From: an uncultured Ruminococcus sp.
GTDB lineage: Bacteria > Bacillota > Clostridia > Oscillospirales > Acutalibacteraceae
Direction of reading: 5' to 3'
Assembly: GCA_902777275.1 (NCBI GenBank)
Contig: CACYTI010000024.1
Location: 1 to 42,876 of the forward strand
DNA: 42,876 bases
Shown: piece by piece, positions 7,166 to 14,291 of the stretch
Numbering within the stretch: the first letter of the stretch is position 1
Layout of the letters: each line of letters opens with the position of its first letter
Program-made: the position numbers and the translations under genes
Notes under the pieces: generated by a model
Databases searched by the model: none
Seen by the model: the letters and a program-made list of their open reading frames with translations, nothing else
Told to the model about the DNA's origin: nothing

Positions 7166-7930
7166 TTAATCAACTATGCGGCTGTAGAACTGAACTCCGT
7201 TGCGGTCGACAGCAACAACGTGCAGGGTCGCGTTTGAAACTCCGGTATTGGTTCTCATTTCATAAATCGCTCTGTCAAGGTTGGTGCAAAGCGTATCGTA
7301 ATAAGTTGTTAATTGATCGAAGTAATCCTTATAACCTTCATCGGTGTAATCCGCATTGACCTTGTATGAGGCTACGACAATACACTGCTCAACAGTTACG
7401 GTAACCGTCATGTTTTCATCGCCTGTTGATTTTATCGCGTCGATCATTCCCGATTTTTGCGCATATTCCTGAACCTTTTCATTATCGGTTCTGGGGTCTG
7501 TCGTGGTGGGAGGAGTGGTCACCGGCGGCGCGGTCACGGGCGCAATCGTCACGGGCGGAATTGTCGTGGGCGCCACGGTAGTGGGAGGAGCGGTAGTGGG
7601 CTGCGTCGTCTCGGCGACAGTCGTCTTCGGACGCTTGACCGTTGCAGGCATTGTCGTCGCCTCGGTAAGCGTACCGGGTATATATGGCTGGGTAGTTGAC
7701 TTGCCGGCTTGGTTTATCACGAAATAAATGATGATTGCCGCGATAATAAGCAATACCGCCGCCGCTATCGGCAGGATCAATCTCCATGGTATATGACGGT
7801 AAACCATATCGTAATTATTGGAAAAAACTATTTCATCATCATAATCCGGCACTTCCGGCAAAGGCTCTCCGCAGTTTTCGCAGACAGTCTGCCCTTCCCT
7901 GATTGGAGCGTTGCATTTTGGACAAAGCAT
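7166..7930 (-). CDS. Zinc-ribbon single-pass membrane protein with Thr/Pro linker
   Basis: A 254-residue paralogue of the protein at 5954-7078. A zinc ribbon (C3-P-K-C6, C17-E-N-C20) opens the protein. One transmembrane helix spans about 51-73. A Thr/Pro/Val-rich linker (79-147, with PTT, VAP and PPVT repeats) resembles a cell-wall-spanning stalk. The last 107 residues form a domain whose end, GVSNATLHVVAVDRNGVQFY, aligns with GVSNMVMVVAAVDNNHEIIY of the neighbour. The shared order of ribbon, helix, disordered linker and exported domain suggests duplication with swapped linkers. Function is unknown. AAGGAGG upstream sets the start. No terminator is obvious between it and the downstream gene, so the two may be co-transcribed. 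Confidence 0.85.
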   Translation of the reverse strand: MLCPKCNAPIREGQTVCENCGEPLPEVPDYDDEIVFSNNYDMVYRHIPWRLILPIAAAVLLIIAAIIIYFVINQAGKSTTQPYIPGTLTEATTMPATVKRPKTTVAETTQPTTAPPTTVAPTTIPPVTIAPVTAPPVTTPPTTTDPRTDNEKVQEYAQKSGMIDAIKSTGDENMTVTVTVEQCIVVASYKVNADYTDEGYKDYFDQLTTYYDTLCTNLDRAIYEMRTNTGVSNATLHVVAVDRNGVQFYSRIVD

Positions 7931-8050
7931 TTATGAAACCTCCTTGAGTAGAATAATACTATTATAATAATTTTATAATTTTATAATCATAGCTTATTAT
8001 ATACCATTTTTCCGCCGATTTCAATAATTTTATACGAAAATCTAAAAAAA

Positions 8051-8291
8051 GCAGCGTGACGCTGCACCCATGCCCGCCTTTGGAGGCGTTCATTTCCGAA
8101 AAACGTTCATCAACGGCGGGGTTAAAAGCAGCTCTAAAGTCAAAAAAGGCAGCTTGAAGCTGCACCCATGCCCGCCTTTGGTAAACTTTTATCTCCCGAA
8201 ACATTCATCAACGGCGGGGTAAAAAGCAGCTCTATAGTCAAAAAAGGCAGCTTGAAGCTGCACCCATGCCTGCCTTTGGGAAGTGTTCATC
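8051..8291. repeat. Tandem array of a 98-bp hairpin repeat (copies B, C, D)
   Basis: Three units start at 8051, 8149 and 8247, an exact 98-bp period. Each begins with a 7-1-7 palindrome: GCAGCGT-g-ACGCTGC in copy B and GCAGCTT-g-AAGCTGC in copies C and D, so both arms changed together. Each continues with CACCCATGCC(C/T)GCCTTTGG, a variable middle, GTTCATCAACGGCGGGG and a poly-A/G tail; CCCGCC and GGCGGG can close a larger hairpin. Copy D is cut short by the next terminator. A fourth copy is at 5819-5886. With 7931-8050 (AT-rich, no gene seen) this fills the 425-bp gap between the zinc-ribbon genes. Confidence 0.88.
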
Positions 8292-8293
8292 CG

Positions 8294-8336
8294 AAAAAGG
8301 GAACCGCCTGTTAAAAGGATCAAACCGGCGGTTCCC
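8294..8336 (-). terminator. Terminator of the multi-zinc-ribbon gene
   Basis: A perfect 10-bp stem, 8336-8327 with 8308-8299 (GGGAACCGCC and its complement), is followed on the minus strand by TTTTT (complement of 8298-8294). Confidence 0.88.
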
Positions 8337-8355
8337 TATAATAACCAATTCTATT

Positions 8356-9102
8356 TTACAGCTTTGTACCGCACTCGCCGCAGAACTTCATTCCGGGCTC
8401 GTTTTCAAACCCGCACTCGGGACATCTCTTGCCCGCGTTCATCGGAGAGCCGCATTCGCCGCAGAATTTTAGCCCCTGAGCGACCTCGGCGCCGCAGTTT
8501 GGACATCTGTTGAGCGCCAGCGAAGCGCCGCAGTTGTTGCAGAACTTTCCTGTACCGGCGGGTCTGCCGCAGGACGGACATATAGTTGTTCTTGTTTCGA
8601 GCTTGCCCTTCCAGACGGTGGCAGTTTCCGCCGCCTCGTCGATATTGCGCTGCATCGCTCTGCTGCGCGCCTGAGCCACATAGCTTGCTTCTCTGGGGGC
8701 GCAGTCGGTGCAGAGGTTTTCCTCGTCGTTCCAGCAGTCGGCGCAGACCCACTTGTTGCAGGCGGGGCATTTTTTGAACATGGGACGGACCTCTTCCTGT
8801 GCCTGATCGAACGCCGCCTCGTGCTCTTTTCTCCACGCGGGCGATTCGGTTTCAAAGCGGTTGCTCGCGACCTCGCTTCCGCGCTCCAAAGCCCAGCCGA
8901 TATCGCTCACTTTGCCGCCGAACAGTCCGCCCAGACCCGACGCCATTCTGCCGAAGCGTCCCGATTTTGCCTTTTTTTCATAAGTTGAAGATTTTACAAA
9001 CGTGCTTTTGTAACCGTTGCCGCAGCAATCGCAGAAAAACTCAAACTGGAATCCGGCTTCGGTGGAAATATCGCTGTGGTTCCTTGTAAATGAATGTAAC
9101 AT
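8356..9102 (-). CDS. Multi-zinc-ribbon cytoplasmic protein
   Basis: With the start at 9102 (GGAG 7 bases upstream, MLHSFTRNHSD) the product has 248 residues; an upstream in-frame start at 9144 lacks such a site. A first cysteine cluster is FFCDCCGNG (24-27). A second is KCPACNKWVCADCW..LCTDC (112-134), like a treble-clef or RING-like ribbon. Three tandem double-zinc-ribbon units close the protein: CPSC..FCNNC (175-191), CPNC..FCGEC (200-217) and CPEC..FCGEC (227-244). Gly-rich segment 50-63 and a charged helix (85-108) separate the first two clusters. There is no membrane helix. Such ribbons usually mediate protein or nucleic-acid contacts; the actual role is unknown. It is the most upstream of the three adjacent ribbon genes and ends in its own terminator. 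Confidence 0.85.
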   Translation of the reverse strand: MLHSFTRNHSDISTEAGFQFEFFCDCCGNGYKSTFVKSSTYEKKAKSGRFGRMASGLGGLFGGKVSDIGWALERGSEVASNRFETESPAWRKEHEAAFDQAQEEVRPMFKKCPACNKWVCADCWNDEENLCTDCAPREASYVAQARSRAMQRNIDEAAETATVWKGKLETRTTICPSCGRPAGTGKFCNNCGASLALNRCPNCGAEVAQGLKFCGECGSPMNAGKRCPECGFENEPGMKFCGECGTKL

Positions 9103-9240
9103 ATTATCACTCCGTAGCTTGTTGTTATTGCGAACCGCAGGCAAACGCCGTTAATAACGGCGAATCACGGTTTCCGATATCAATTATAACAAAGATTTTG
9201 CCGCTTGTCTATATTTTTTCGACGATATTGCCGTTAAAGT

Positions 9241-9275
9241 CAAAAAAAAGACGCCGATCAAAGCCGACGTCTTTT
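9241..9275 (-). terminator. Terminator of acpP
   Basis: AAAAGACG (9246-9253) pairs with CGTCTTTT (9268-9275), and the minus strand continues in a T run (complement of 9242-9249). It lies just past the acpP stop. Confidence 0.85.
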
Positions 9276-9291
9276 ATCTGTTATGAAAAAA

Positions 9292-9519
9292 TCAGGAATT
9301 TGCCTCGATATAAGCTACGAGAGCGCCCACGGTTTTGATGTTTTCGATTTCCTCGTCGGGAACCTCAACATCAAACTCGTCCTCAATTGACATAAGCAGG
9401 TCTACAACGTCCAGAGAATCGGCGCCGAGGTCTTCCTGAAGATCGGTCTCCTCTGTAATTTTATCCTCTTCAACATCGAACTGCTCGGCAAGGATCGCCT
9501 TTACTTTTTCCAATACCAT
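9292..9519 (-). CDS. acpP: Acyl carrier protein
   Basis: A 75-residue acidic helical protein that carries fatty-acyl intermediates on a phosphopantetheine arm. The attachment motif DLGADSLDVVDLLM is present, with the modified serine at about residue 35. It has the standard ACP length and an acidic recognition helix after the serine. AGGAGG precedes the start codon. It stands alone rather than inside a fab operon, with its own promoter, a 110-base leader containing three hairpins, and a terminator. The single-gene setting fits a housekeeping ACP that is needed in large amounts. Confidence 0.96.
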   Translation of the reverse strand: MVLEKVKAILAEQFDVEEDKITEETDLQEDLGADSLDVVDLLMSIEDEFDVEVPDEEIENIKTVGALVAYIEANS

Positions 9520-9564
9520 TTTTTTTCCTCCTGTAAAATATTATGTACCCGTCCTGTAGACAAG

Positions 9565-9628
9565 AGCACATATTTTGTGCTACAATGATTAACGGTGTTA
9601 ATCACCTAAAACAAACTATTCTGTTTGT
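9565..9628 (-). promoter_or_regulatory. Three regularly spaced hairpins in the acpP leader
   Basis: In transcript order the stems are 9628-9623 with 9616-9611 (loop 6), 9603-9598 with 9592-9587 (loop 5), and 9581-9576 with 9570-9565 (loop 5). All have 6 perfect base pairs, and they repeat every 22-24 bases, starting just after the predicted transcription start at about 9630. They could stabilise the mRNA, bind a regulator, or be operator DNA. The rest of the gap (9629-9769) holds the acpP promoter and AT-rich DNA before aroE. Confidence 0.6.
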
Positions 9629-9636
9629 ACCCTTAC

Positions 9637-9665
9637 ATATTATTGAACTTTCTTTGCTTTGTCAA
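9637..9665 (-). promoter_or_regulatory. Promoter of acpP
   Basis: Minus strand: consensus -35 TTGACA (9665-9660), 17-bp spacer, -10 TAATAT (9642-9637). Predicted start near 9630, giving a leader of about 110 bases. Confidence 0.8.
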
Positions 9666-9769
9666 TATGTTTTTTATAATTTCTTATAAAAATCTTAAAT
9701 TTGCATAAATAAATAACATTCTATCGAATTTTGAATAGGTAATACTGATATTTAAACGGAGGTTTTTTA

Positions 9770-10615
9770 ATGAGTAAAGCACATTACGCCGTGATCGGGC
9801 ACCCCATAGGTCACACGATGTCGCCGTTTATCCACAAGCGGCTTTTTGAGCTTGCCGGCAGGGACGCGGACTACGTCAAGGCGGATATCCCGCCGCAGGA
9901 GCTTGGGGAGCGTTACGGCAGCTTTCTGAGCGGACTTGACGGCTACAATATCACCATTCCCCACAAGCAGGGCATTATTCCCCTGCTCGATTCACTCGAC
10001 GACAAGGCGGCCATGTATGGTAGCGTAAACACCGTTTCCAATTTGGGAGGCAAGGCTGTGGGTTACACCACCGACGGCGACGGATTTATAAAAGCGCTTG
10101 AAGCGGCTGATATAAAGCTTGATGGCAGAATTATGATTTTGGGCTGTGGGGGAGCGGCTCGAACGATGGCGTATGAGATAGCCCTGCGCGGTAAGCCTTT
10201 TGAGTTCGCGGTGAGAAGAGAGAGCGTAGGCAAGGCGGGGCTGCTCTGCCTTGATATAACCCGCAAGCTTCCCGAAACGCAGGTGAGCTTCGGTCTTATC
10301 GACCAGATAATCGGCACGGTCGATGTGCTCATAAACGCCACGCCCGTGGGAATGTACCCCAACGTGAACGACCAGCCGATCCATAACTGCGCTATAGGCA
10401 GGTGCGGAGCGGTGTTCGACGCCGTATACAATCCATTTGAAACCGCTCTTGTAAAGCGCGCCAAGGCGAACGGAAGCAAGGCTGCCGGGGGAATGTCAAT
10501 GCTCGTCTGGCAGGCTGTCGCCGCGCACGAGATATGGGACGGCTCAACATACGACAAGGAAGAAATCGACCGCCTTTGCACCGACGCAGCAGAAGAAATG
10601 ATACGTATATTCTGA
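9770..10615 (+). CDS. aroE: Shikimate dehydrogenase
   Basis: A 281-residue NADP-dependent enzyme that reduces 3-dehydroshikimate to shikimate. The substrate pocket is visible as GHPIGHTMSPFIHK (about 10-23), NITIPHK (about 63-69, with the catalytic lysine) and VNTV near 85. The catalytic-site aspartate region is TTDGDGF near 102. The nucleotide-binding loop GCGGAARTM lies near residue 125, and the C-terminal GMSMLVWQAV (near 245) is typical of the family. GGAGG eight bases upstream fixes the start. It opens the plus-strand aromatic amino-acid region and is followed 46 bases later by aroK. The gap between acpP and this gene is the divergent control region, but no convincing aroE promoter was identified. 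Confidence 0.96.
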   Translation: MSKAHYAVIGHPIGHTMSPFIHKRLFELAGRDADYVKADIPPQELGERYGSFLSGLDGYNITIPHKQGIIPLLDSLDDKAAMYGSVNTVSNLGGKAVGYTTDGDGFIKALEAADIKLDGRIMILGCGGAARTMAYEIALRGKPFEFAVRRESVGKAGLLCLDITRKLPETQVSFGLIDQIIGTVDVLINATPVGMYPNVNDQPIHNCAIGRCGAVFDAVYNPFETALVKRAKANGSKAAGGMSMLVWQAVAAHEIWDGSTYDKEEIDRLCTDAAEEMIRIF

Positions 10616-10661
10616 TGCAGGATATCCCGTTGCGGCAACGACTTTAAGGAATTGAAAAAAC

Positions 10662-11174
10662 ATGAACAATATTATTCTTTGCGGCTTTATGGGCTGCGGA
10701 AAAACCACTGCGGGGAAAAACCTTGCGCGGAAAAGCGGCAGACACTTTGTTGATATGGACAAATATATCGAAAAAAAGGCGGGAATGACCGTCTCACAAA
10801 TTTTCAGCGAATACGGCGAGAACGGCTTCCGCGATATGGAGCATAATGCCTGCGCCGAGCTTGCGGCTCAGCATAATCTTGTCGTAGCGGCAGGCGGCGG
10901 AGCGCTGACCTTTGAGCGCAACGTCGAAATTTTCAAGGGCGTCGATACGATCGTTATGCTTGACGTTCCTTTAGACGTTATAAAACATAGACTTGACGGA
11001 GATAAAAAACGTCCTCTTCTGCAACGCAGTGACAGGGACGAGGCTATGAGATCGCTTTATGACGAAAGAATGCCGAAATACCTTGCGGCGGCAGATGTTG
11101 TCGTAAAAGGCGAAGGCACCCCGCTTAAAACCGCTTTTGCTGTGATGGAAGCGTTAAAAAGCGCCGTAAAATAA
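10662..11174 (+). CDS. aroK: Shikimate kinase
   Basis: A 170-residue nucleoside-monophosphate-kinase-fold enzyme that phosphorylates shikimate at the 3-position using ATP. The Walker A loop GFMGCGKTTAG is at about 8-18, the magnesium and shikimate-binding VDMD at about 31-34, and the shikimate motif GFRDME near 55. AAGGGG-type GGG contact AGGGAL (VVAAGGGAL) is near 76-84, and the lid region carries KKRPLLQR near 117. Length matches the family. It follows aroE closely and probably shares its transcript. After it, the pathway cluster is interrupted by a 734-base gene-free repeat region before aroF. Confidence 0.95.
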   Translation: MNNIILCGFMGCGKTTAGKNLARKSGRHFVDMDKYIEKKAGMTVSQIFSEYGENGFRDMEHNACAELAAQHNLVVAAGGGALTFERNVEIFKGVDTIVMLDVPLDVIKHRLDGDKKRPLLQRSDRDEAMRSLYDERMPKYLAAADVVVKGEGTPLKTAFAVMEALKSAVK

Positions 11175-11835
11175 CCTCACGACAAACGCATGAAAAAATT
11201 GTAATGAATGATTAAGAAGATGAAATAGAAAAGCACCGGAATGGTGCGCAAAACCCATGAACAAATCGACGTTAAGAAACTTCGGTGCAAGGGCGACACA
11301 ATGGTCGCCCCTACGATGTCAAGGTGATGATTACTATGAATTTCACCTTGTGCGTGTAGGGACAGGGCTTGCCCCTGCCCGAGGGCGATGAACAGAACGT
11401 TTGTGTTTCTATCGACAATAGGGACGGGAAACAAACGTCGGTTCACCAAAAGGTTCATATGTTCCTTAAGGCACGTGACAATATGAACCTTTTGAAAAAA
11501 ACGCATAGGTAAGCCATTTTTCTCAATAAGTTCATATTATATAATGTTCTTGGGAACCAAATGAACCATATGAACCAAATGAACATTATGTGTTTGACAG
11601 CGTCAGGTAAGAGGTCTTTTCTTTGCCGTACCGACAAGGACTTTGCTGACAGATAAAGCTGTTTGAAATCGGCAAAAAGAAAATGTCCCTAAAAAAGAAA
11701 CGATTCTGTATTGCGCTTGATACAAGGAAATACCTTCAGCAAATCATGGCTCTTTGATTTTTGAAAAAACTATTGTTCGCATTTTTTTGAGTATGATTTT
11801 TCATGCGTGGGACGTGAAAATAACCTCTCAGCCTA
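11175..11835. repeat. Gene-free island of inverted and direct repeats inside the aro cluster
   Basis: No credible gene lies between aroK and the aroF promoter. The stretch contains several hairpins: GCACC/GGTGC (11233-11247), GGGCGAC/GTCGCCC (11291-11310), AAGGTGA/TCACCTT (11321-11349), a G/C-rich hairpin CAGGGC/GCCCCTG (11363-11377), a perfect 14-bp pair 11447-11460/11481-11494 with a 20-base loop, and a 9-bp pair 11541-11549/11581-11589 enclosing short direct repeats of ATGAACC. The motif pair GTCGCCCCTACG and TGTAGGGACAGGGCTTGCCCCTGCCC resembles repeats I recall from intergenic DNA of gut Clostridia. Short frames inside it have no ribosome binding site or conserved features. Confidence 0.7.
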
Positions 11836-11864
11836 TTGACTACAGCGCTTTAAAGTGGTAAAAT
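11836..11864 (+). promoter_or_regulatory. Promoter of the aroF-tyrA-...-pheA operon
   Basis: -35 TTGACT (11836-11841), 17-bp spacer, -10 TAAAAT (11859-11864). The predicted start near 11871 leaves a leader of under 40 bases, too short for a T-box or a leader-peptide attenuator, so control is more likely by feedback or a repressor. Confidence 0.75.
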
Positions 11865-11908
11865 ATCATTTGTACCAAAAAATGACATCAAATGAGGTAG
11901 ATTGAGTT

Positions 11909-12919
11909 ATGATTATTGTTTTAAAGCCGACAACCACCAACGAACAGCTTTTTGTTTTCACCGAAAAGCTGAAAAACGAATACGGCGTTAAAATCAACCG
12001 CTGGGACGGCGTTCACTCCACGGTTTTGGGTCTTATCGGCGATACCACACCGATCGACATCGAGTATATCGAGGCGCAGGACATCGTTGAAAGCGTCAAG
12101 CGCGTTCAGGAGCCGTACAAAAAGGCGAACAGGAAATTTCATCCCGAAGACACAACGATAAAAATAAACGAAAACGTAACCATAGGCGACGGCAGTCTGC
12201 ATATAATGGCGGGTCCCTGCTCGGTCGAGAGCGAGGAACAGATCGTTGAAATAGCCAAAAGCGTAAAGCAGTCGGGAGCTACCCTGCTTAGGGGCGGCGC
12301 GTTCAAGCCGCGCACCTCACCCTACGCTTTTCAGGGCCTGAAGTCGGAGGGACTCGACCTTTTGAAAGCCGCAAGGAAAGAAACGGGTCTGCCTATCGTC
12401 ACCGAGATCATGCGCGTTTCACATATAGATATGTTTGAGAACGTTGATATTATTCAGGTTGGCGCTCGCAATATGCAAAACTTTGAGCTGCTGAAGGAGC
12501 TGGGCAAAACAAACAAGCCGATACTTTTGAAACGCGGTCTTTCGGCAACTATAGAGGAATGGCTGATGAGCGCGGAGTACATTATGGCGGGCGGCAACGA
12601 CAAGGTAATGCTCTGTGAGCGCGGCATTCGCACATATGAAACCTTTACCAGAAACACCCTCGATGTTTCGGCGATACCCGTGATAAAAAAGCTTTCACAT
12701 TTGCCCGTGATCGTCGATCCCAGTCACGCCGCGGGCAAAAGCTGGCTTGTCGAGCCGCTTGCAATGGCTGCCGTAGCCGCAGGCGCGGACGGACTAATCA
12801 TCGAGGTGCACAACGACCCGCCGCACGCCTTCTCGGACGGTGCTCAGTCGCTTACACCTAAGCAGTTCGACGAGGTGGCGGAAAAAATATTCTCACTTAA
12901 GAAGGCGCTTACCAAATGA
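11909..12919 (+). CDS. aroF: 3-deoxy-7-phosphoheptulonate (DAHP) synthase, type I-beta with N-terminal regulatory domain
   Basis: A 336-residue enzyme that condenses phosphoenolpyruvate with erythrose 4-phosphate, the first step of the shikimate pathway. Residues 1-70 form the small ferredoxin-like/ACT-like domain (MIIVLKPTTTNEQLFVFTEK) seen on Thermotoga-type enzymes and associated with Tyr feedback. The TIM-barrel follows with MAGPCSVESEEQ (about 100-111), GGAFKPRTSPYAFQG (near 130), the LLKRG strand near 208 and VDPSHAAGKSWLV near 270. Length fits the subfamily. GAGGT precedes the start at a slightly long spacing. The stop overlaps the tyrA start by 4 bases, so translation is coupled and the committed step sits next to the Tyr branch enzyme. 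Confidence 0.96.
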   Translation: MIIVLKPTTTNEQLFVFTEKLKNEYGVKINRWDGVHSTVLGLIGDTTPIDIEYIEAQDIVESVKRVQEPYKKANRKFHPEDTTIKINENVTIGDGSLHIMAGPCSVESEEQIVEIAKSVKQSGATLLRGGAFKPRTSPYAFQGLKSEGLDLLKAARKETGLPIVTEIMRVSHIDMFENVDIIQVGARNMQNFELLKELGKTNKPILLKRGLSATIEEWLMSAEYIMAGGNDKVMLCERGIRTYETFTRNTLDVSAIPVIKKLSHLPVIVDPSHAAGKSWLVEPLAMAAVAAGADGLIIEVHNDPPHAFSDGAQSLTPKQFDEVAEKIFSLKKALTK

Positions 12920-13746
12920 AAATAGCAATTGTCGGGCTGGGCATTATCGGCGGAAGCTACTGCAAGGCGCTCAAAGCCCACACCAAACACACCGTTATAG
13001 GAATCAACCGCACACCGCAAGTCGCTCAAAAGGCGCTAAAAGACGGCGCGATAGATATGATCGGCACGCCAGAAAGCCTAAAAGACGCCGATATCACTAT
13101 TTTGTGTATGTATCCTCAGGCGTGCGTCGATTTTGTGCGCGAAAACGGACAGTATATCCGCAAGGGAGCGATCGTCAGCGACGCGGCGGGAATAAAGATC
13201 TCTATCTGTCCGCAGCTTAAAGAGTTGTCGGAGCAGTTCGGCTTTATATATGTAGGCAGTCACCCGATGGCGGGCAAGGAGCGGAACGGCTATATTTCGA
13301 GCGACGAGAACCTCTTTATGGGCGCAAGCTTTCTGATAACGCCCTGCGGAGCGGAGCAAGCCGCCGTGAACAAATTATCTCAGCTTGCGCTTGAAATAGG
13401 CTTCGGCTCGATAAAGGTCACAACTCCCGAGGAGCACGACCGCATGATAGCCTATACCTCACAGCTTCCGCACGTTCTTGCCTGCGCCTATGTGCTCAGC
13501 CCGAGCTGCCCCAATCACAAGGGCTTTTCGGCGGGAAGCTACCGCGACGTTTCGCGCGTTGCCAACATTAACTCCAAGCTGTGGGCGGAGCTGTTTTTGG
13601 AAAACAGAGAGCCGCTTATGGCGGAGCTTGAGGAACTGAACAGGAATATCACAAGCCTGTATCAAGCCATAAAGGACAGGGACAGGCAGGCGCTCACCGA
13701 CCTGTTGGAGCAGGGACATCAGGTCAAAACAATGCTGGGTGAGTAA
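12916..13746 (+). CDS. tyrA: Prephenate dehydrogenase
   Basis: A 276-residue NAD(P)-dependent enzyme that oxidatively decarboxylates prephenate to 4-hydroxyphenylpyruvate for tyrosine synthesis. The Rossmann loop GLGIIGGSYCKAL is at 7-19. The family motif GSHPMAGKERNGY lies near residue 115, and YTSQLPHVLACAYV near 178 carries the catalytic histidine region. There is no chorismate mutase fusion and no C-terminal ACT domain, so feedback by tyrosine through this protein is not expected from its layout. The ATG overlaps the aroF stop. The gene is followed 44 bases later by an unrelated membrane-protein gene. Confidence 0.95.
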   Translation: MKIAIVGLGIIGGSYCKALKAHTKHTVIGINRTPQVAQKALKDGAIDMIGTPESLKDADITILCMYPQACVDFVRENGQYIRKGAIVSDAAGIKISICPQLKELSEQFGFIYVGSHPMAGKERNGYISSDENLFMGASFLITPCGAEQAAVNKLSQLALEIGFGSIKVTTPEEHDRMIAYTSQLPHVLACAYVLSPSCPNHKGFSAGSYRDVSRVANINSKLWAELFLENREPLMAELEELNRNITSLYQAIKDRDRQALTDLLEQGHQVKTMLGE

Positions 13747-13790
13747 CTGATACTAATACACAAATCAGGAATTAGACGGGGAGGAAAAGC

Positions 13791-14291
13791 ATGAACGCAA
13801 CTGTCAGAAGACTGGAAAACAATTTGGTAACGCTTGGCACAGGCGTTATCGCGTTCGGTATCTGGTCGGTTTTGAAGGTTGCCTTTGAGTTTTTTCTGGG
13901 AGGCACTGTAATTGATGCATACGTTTCCGAAGAACTGAGAGGATATACGCCGGCAATACTTATCGTTTTCTGGGTATTTACGGCTATTGAGCTTGCAGTC
14001 CGGATTTATATAGGGGCATCCTCACGAGCCGACGGAATGAGAAAAAGAAAAAGCAAAGCCTATTTGGTGTGGTCAATAGTTCTGATGATCGATCTCTTCC
14101 TTACCGCATTTATTGATTTCTACATATACGCTTTTATGCTTAACAGCTTTGCAACGACAATAATCACTCTGCTGATCGACGGCACGTCGTTTTTTATCAC
14201 GCTTGATTTGTTTTTGTTCGCCGTCCGCGTAAGAAAGCTCAGACGTCAGGAAGCTTTACAAACAAATGAACAAGGAGGCGCTGCTGCATGA
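13791..14291 (+). CDS. Four-helix integral membrane protein of unknown function
   Basis: A 166-residue protein with about four hydrophobic segments (roughly 14-37, 55-77, 90-115 and 118-145) and basic loops and end (RKRKSK, RVRKLRR), which predicts cytoplasmic termini. No family was recognised. GGGGAGG lies 7 bases before the start. Its end overlaps the next gene by 4 bases, and that gene overlaps the third in the same way, so the three form a translationally coupled set placed between tyrA and aroB. Nothing links it to aromatic amino-acid synthesis; it may only share the transcript. Confidence 0.85.
   Translation: MNATVRRLENNLVTLGTGVIAFGIWSVLKVAFEFFLGGTVIDAYVSEELRGYTPAILIVFWVFTAIELAVRIYIGASSRADGMRKRKSKAYLVWSIVLMIDLFLTAFIDFYIYAFMLNSFATTIITLLIDGTSFFITLDLFLFAVRVRKLRRQEALQTNEQGGAAA

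Noticed and set aside
7962-8204. 80-codon minus-strand frame between zinc-ribbon genes
   Set aside because: It is made of the 98-bp repeat units translated in one frame, and has no ribosome site.
8051-8291. Possible CRISPR array from regular 98-bp spacing
   Set aside because: The whole unit repeats, including the would-be spacers; there are only three copies and no cas genes.
8356-9144. Longer start of the multi-zinc-ribbon gene at 9144
   Set aside because: ATG at 9102 has GGAG at ideal spacing; the 14 extra residues have no support.
11447-11494. Perfect 14-bp hairpin as a terminator for aroK
   Set aside because: It is about 270 bases past aroK and followed by A rather than T residues on the plus strand.
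11177-11637. Two minus-strand frames of 109 and 60 codons after aroK
   Set aside because: They lie across hairpins and short repeats (for example repeated FIW residues from ATGAACC motifs) and lack ribosome sites.
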